The notes under the pieces: model-generated | What the model was told of the DNA's origin: nothing | The model's input: the letters and a program-made list of their open reading frames with translations, nothing else | The model's database searches: none | Assembly (NCBI GenBank): GCA_002435875.1 | Contig: DIVN01000229.1 | Location: forward strand, 1 to 6,281 | DNA: 6,281 bases | Reading direction: 5' to 3' | Source: Anaerolineales bacterium UBA6131 | GTDB lineage: Bacteria; Chloroflexota; Anaerolineae; UBA2200 | In this document: positions 3,533-6,281 of the stretch, piece by piece | Position numbering within the stretch: position 1 is the first letter of the stretch | How the letters are laid out: the number at the start of each line of letters is the position of its first letter | Program-made: the position numbers and the translations under genes

Positions 3533-6281
3533 GGCAGCAACGCCGCCGGGTCGCCCAGCAAGTTGTAGGTGTCCAGGACGTAGCGGGCGCCGCCAATCTG
3601 GGCGTAACCACCAAGCGCCGCTAGCGTGGCATCGCCGAGATACCGCGAGCCATCGACGAACAAGCTAGAGAACAGTTCGGCCAGCAATGCTGTGCCGTCG
3701 CTGTTGTAGGACGAGCCCGTCGGCGAGAAAACCCCTGCCATGCCGCCATCATACTGCAAAGCCAGCACCATCCCCAGTGAGCGGTAGCCGGGCTCGGCAA
3801 AGTCTCCCACCACACATGTAGCGGCGCTCATAAAGGGAAGCCGTGGAGCGTTGTCCAGGCCCGCGACATCTGGGCTCCGCAGCAGCTGCTCTGTTGCCAG
3901 GGCATCAAGTCCGGCATGTCCAATGTAGGTGAAGACCCCCACACCCGCGCGGAGCGCGGCCAACGTCTGCGTGCGCGCTTGAGCCGCAGTCAGCACCCCC
4001 AGATACACTTCCTGCACGTCGTACTCGTCCGGCACGGTGTCAGCCAGTGCTGCGCTGTCCTCAGGGAAGTTGCCCGCTTCAGGATCTTGGTTGTCAGCCA
4101 ACATAAGCACTTTGTTTGCCCAGCCTAGTGGATCTACGGCTTCGTAGGCCTGAATCTTGGCGACATAGGCGGACAGCTCCTCCGCTGTGACCGCTGGCAC
4201 ACGCCCGACAGCGATCTCCGGCACGCCGTCGGCACCGACGACATCGCCATAGAACGTATCGGCCGGCGCCAGACCACCAACCGCATATACCATGATCGGC
4301 GGCACAAGGCTGTCACCATAGCCCAAGTAGTTCTTGTAGTCGAACGAACCGGACCCTGCCAGCAGCACGTACTGCGGTGCCGGGCTCCAGCCGACCCAAG
4401 CGTACGCAAGGAAGGCCTGGATCGCCTGCGGGCTGGCCAGCCCGGCGTTGAACTCGTCATAGACGTCCTGCACGTCCACGAGCAGGCTCTGCAGCCCCTG
4501 GCCTGAGCGGTAGGCCGCGAGCAACTGAGCCGGGGCCATTAGCGGGGCCGCGGTGATGAGCACATAGTCTGCCCCATTAGGCCCTCGTAAGGACGAAGCG
4601 GCATCGGCTACCAGAGTCGTGATGCGAGGCACCGCCACAGCGGTCAAGGCAACGTACTCTCGGCCAGCTGCAGCGGGAGCAAACGTCACCCTATACTCTC
4701 CGTCCCAGCGCTCCACCATGAGCTTGGTGAGGCGGGCGGGCGCCAGCGGATCGGTGATGTCAAACACCATCACGCTCTTGCTGGTAAAGCCGTAGATCGT
4801 CACGGCCTGATCGTTGATGCTCGTGCAGGTGAGTGCGTCACCCTGGGCGCGATAGAAGCGTTGGTAGTTGATCTCGAAAGAGTTCACAAAGAAGATGCTA
4901 TAGGGGACTCCCGGGTCAAGCAGACCAGTAACCTGGAGGTCATTGGCCCCATCGCGGAGCAGCGACGCATCGATGGGCAAGCTCACTTCGTACGGCACTG
5001 CCCCAGCCCAGCTTGCTTCGCCGACTGGCGTGCCGTTCAACCAGATCTGCGCGTGGTGATCCACGATGGCGCCCGCGGTGGTCGCACCGAGGAAGCTCGC
5101 GGTCAACATCGCGGCGCCAGAGCGAGCGGCGCCGTCCGTCTGGAGGCTATAGGAGTGCAGCGTTCCATCACCAGCCACGACAAAGTCCCACACCCAGTAG
5201 TCAGTGTCGGGATTGTCGACCAAGCCTGGAACACCCATCAAGTTCTGCTCGGCATGGCTGCTGGCAGGGAAAACCCGCAGCCCAACGGCCGCCCGAGGCT
5301 TGTCTCCGGCAGAGCCCATGCGAAGCGCAGGCGCCTTGTGCAGCCAGTAGACATTGTCGCGAGCATAGAGGCTTTGCAGGGCCTGCGCATAGAAGTAAAT
5401 GCCCGCATTCGCGTTGGCTGGCAGATAAGCCACGGCTCGACCCTGATTCGTGAGCTCCAACTGGTTGGCCTTGATGAGCTTGGCCACCTGATTGCTGGGT
5501 ATTCGGAGTGCATTGGCCATGTCATCAATGGACACAAAGTACAAGCCGGACTCGCGCACCGTCATCTTGGCCTGACCGGCCTCGGTCTCCGTGTCACCCT
5601 GCCAGCCTGTCGTCAGGTCCACCTGATCACTCTCGGTTAGACCCTGCCCGGCGACGATCAAGTCCTCCTCGATCTCAACGATCCCCGTATCCTCATTTGG
5701 CACCCGGGAGGGCACATCGGTGTCTCTATTCGGTGCGGCCGCCACGGGCTGCCGGACGAGATCCGGCGCACGAGGGATCCGCTGGTACGGATCCTGCCCA
5801 CCGGCTGAGCCGAAAGTGTCCGCCTTCGTCTGGTCTACCACCACAAGGTACGGCCCGTGGAAGGCACCCGCGCCGCGAGCGGTGATCTCTTGGAGCGCGT
5901 AGGTGTAGACGCCGCCAGGCTGCGCACCTGGGTCGACCTGGCCGTAAGTGCCTCCTGCGACCGATCCGAACAAGGCAGGAACTATGCCCTCATTGACCTG
6001 CACCCATCGCCCAGTCGCAGGGTCTTGGCGGTGCAGGAAGAAGCCAACGGTACCGCTCTCCAGCGCGGTTTCCCACTCTATCCAGACCTGACCGCTCTGA
6101 ACGAAGGCTGCGAGGCGTGAGACCACGTCCAGGGTGGGTATCTCGTCAAGGTCAAACTGATAGTCCTCTACCTCACCGCCGACAACAAGCCCTCGCGGGG
6201 TTACGGTATCGCAGCCATTCTCCGCGTTGAGGGGGCTGAGGCGGAAGCGGAAGTAAAACTGGTTGGTTGCCAGCTCGGTGG
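3523..6281 (-). CDS. Multidomain C25 (gingipain-like) cysteine peptidase, C-terminal part, 5' end outside the window
   Basis: The frame is open to the window edge, so the GTG at 6126 is not a true start; at least 918 residues are visible. Residue numbers below count from the codon at 6126. Upstream (6279-6127) lies the end of a GEVED-type extracellular domain (FRFRLSPLNAENGC, later GGEVEDYQF). Residues 1-98 resemble a fibronectin-III-like module (VWIEWETALESGTVGFFLHR, later VYTYALQEI). An acidic linker follows (about 100-185). Residues 186-263 hold a C25-associated segment (ESGLYFVSI, NQGRAVAYL, DNVYWL), then a beta-rich module (about 280-425, HHAQIWLNGTPV). The C25 peptidase spans about 519-867: VLLAGSGSFDYKNY, catalytic His737 in TYIGHAG and Cys771 in SAATCVVGDF, ending LLGDPAALLPWR. 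No C-terminal sorting domain follows. Secretion is expected, but the signal peptide is outside the window. Its stop overlaps pqqD, hinting at a role in peptide maturation or export; that is inference. Confidence 0.9.
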   Translation of the reverse strand, partial: TELATNQFYFRFRLSPLNAENGCDTVTPRGLVVGGEVEDYQFDLDEIPTLDVVSRLAAFVQSGQVWIEWETALESGTVGFFLHRQDPATGRWVQVNEGIVPALFGSVAGGTYGQVDPGAQPGGVYTYALQEITARGAGAFHGPYLVVVDQTKADTFGSAGGQDPYQRIPRAPDLVRQPVAAAPNRDTDVPSRVPNEDTGIVEIEEDLIVAGQGLTESDQVDLTTGWQGDTETEAGQAKMTVRESGLYFVSIDDMANALRIPSNQVAKLIKANQLELTNQGRAVAYLPANANAGIYFYAQALQSLYARDNVYWLHKAPALRMGSAGDKPRAAVGLRVFPASSHAEQNLMGVPGLVDNPDTDYWVWDFVVAGDGTLHSYSLQTDGAARSGAAMLTASFLGATTAGAIVDHHAQIWLNGTPVGEASWAGAVPYEVSLPIDASLLRDGANDLQVTGLLDPGVPYSIFFVNSFEINYQRFYRAQGDALTCTSINDQAVTIYGFTSKSVMVFDITDPLAPARLTKLMVERWDGEYRVTFAPAAAGREYVALTAVAVPRITTLVADAASSLRGPNGADYVLITAAPLMAPAQLLAAYRSGQGLQSLLVDVQDVYDEFNAGLASPQAIQAFLAYAWVGWSPAPQYVLLAGSGSFDYKNYLGYGDSLVPPIMVYAVGGLAPADTFYGDVVGADGVPEIAVGRVPAVTAEELSAYVAKIQAYEAVDPLGWANKVLMLADNQDPEAGNFPEDSAALADTVPDEYDVQEVYLGVLTAAQARTQTLAALRAGVGVFTYIGHAGLDALATEQLLRSPDVAGLDNAPRLPFMSAATCVVGDFAEPGYRSLGMVLALQYDGGMAGVFSPTGSSYNSDGTALLAELFSSLFVDGSRYLGDATLAALGGYAQIGGARYVLDTYNLLGDPAALLPWR

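Noticed and set aside
3237..3614. Single 125-codon frame starting at 3614 as the PqqD gene
   Set aside because: Residues before RGELAD are low-complexity and Arg/Pro-rich and overlap the C25 end far too deeply; the real N-terminus (MALNRIYRHNEDLVTRQ) is in another frame from 3532.
4861..5640. Long plus-strand frame of 259 codons
   Set aside because: It is antisense to the C25 peptidase gene, which has clear domains and catalytic residues; the plus-strand translation shows no family features.

Overview
All recognisable genes lie on the minus strand, so the window reads right to left. It is GC-rich and holds one compact, translationally coupled operon that looks like a RiPP (ribosomally made, post-translationally modified peptide) biosynthetic cluster. 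The upstream gene is a large secreted-type gingipain-like (C25) peptidase carrying a GEVED-type domain, a style common in environmental Chloroflexota and related bacteria. I therefore suspect an uncultured chloroflexotal or similar genome; this is inference from gene style only.

Layout in transcription order. (1) Beyond 6281 to 3523: C-terminal part of a multidomain C25 cysteine peptidase with His and Cys catalytic residues in place. (2) 3532-3237: PqqD-like peptide chaperone, overlapping the peptidase gene by 10 bases and carrying an apparent one-base frameshift. (3) 3240-2149: radical SAM/SPASM enzyme, joined to pqqD by an ATGA overlap. (4) 2145-1948: a 65-residue Cys-containing peptide with the best ribosome binding site in the window, the likely precursor. 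(5) 1923-1024: HPr-kinase-like P-loop protein. (6) 1027-509: a small Sec11-type S24/S26 peptidase without a membrane anchor, again joined by ATGA. (7) A 272-base gap without a convincing gene. (8) 236-1 and beyond: N-terminus of a probable NTP_transf_5-type nucleotidyltransferase.

Proposed working: PqqD presents the precursor leader to the radical SAM enzyme, which modifies the C-terminal core (three Cys; Gly, Asn and Pro rich). The HPr-kinase-like protein and the nucleotidyltransferase resemble the pair that tailors the C-terminal Ser of some lasso peptides, and this precursor also ends in Ser. The S26 peptidase, the C25 peptidase or both could remove the leader. No transporter, lasso cyclase (asparagine synthetase-like) or B2 protease is present in the window, so a lasso peptide is not supported. 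The set partly resembles the 'SynChlorMet' radical SAM cassette (kinase-like ScmC, PqqD-like ScmD, SPASM enzymes), but with only one SPASM enzyme visible and with a gingipain-type peptidase added.
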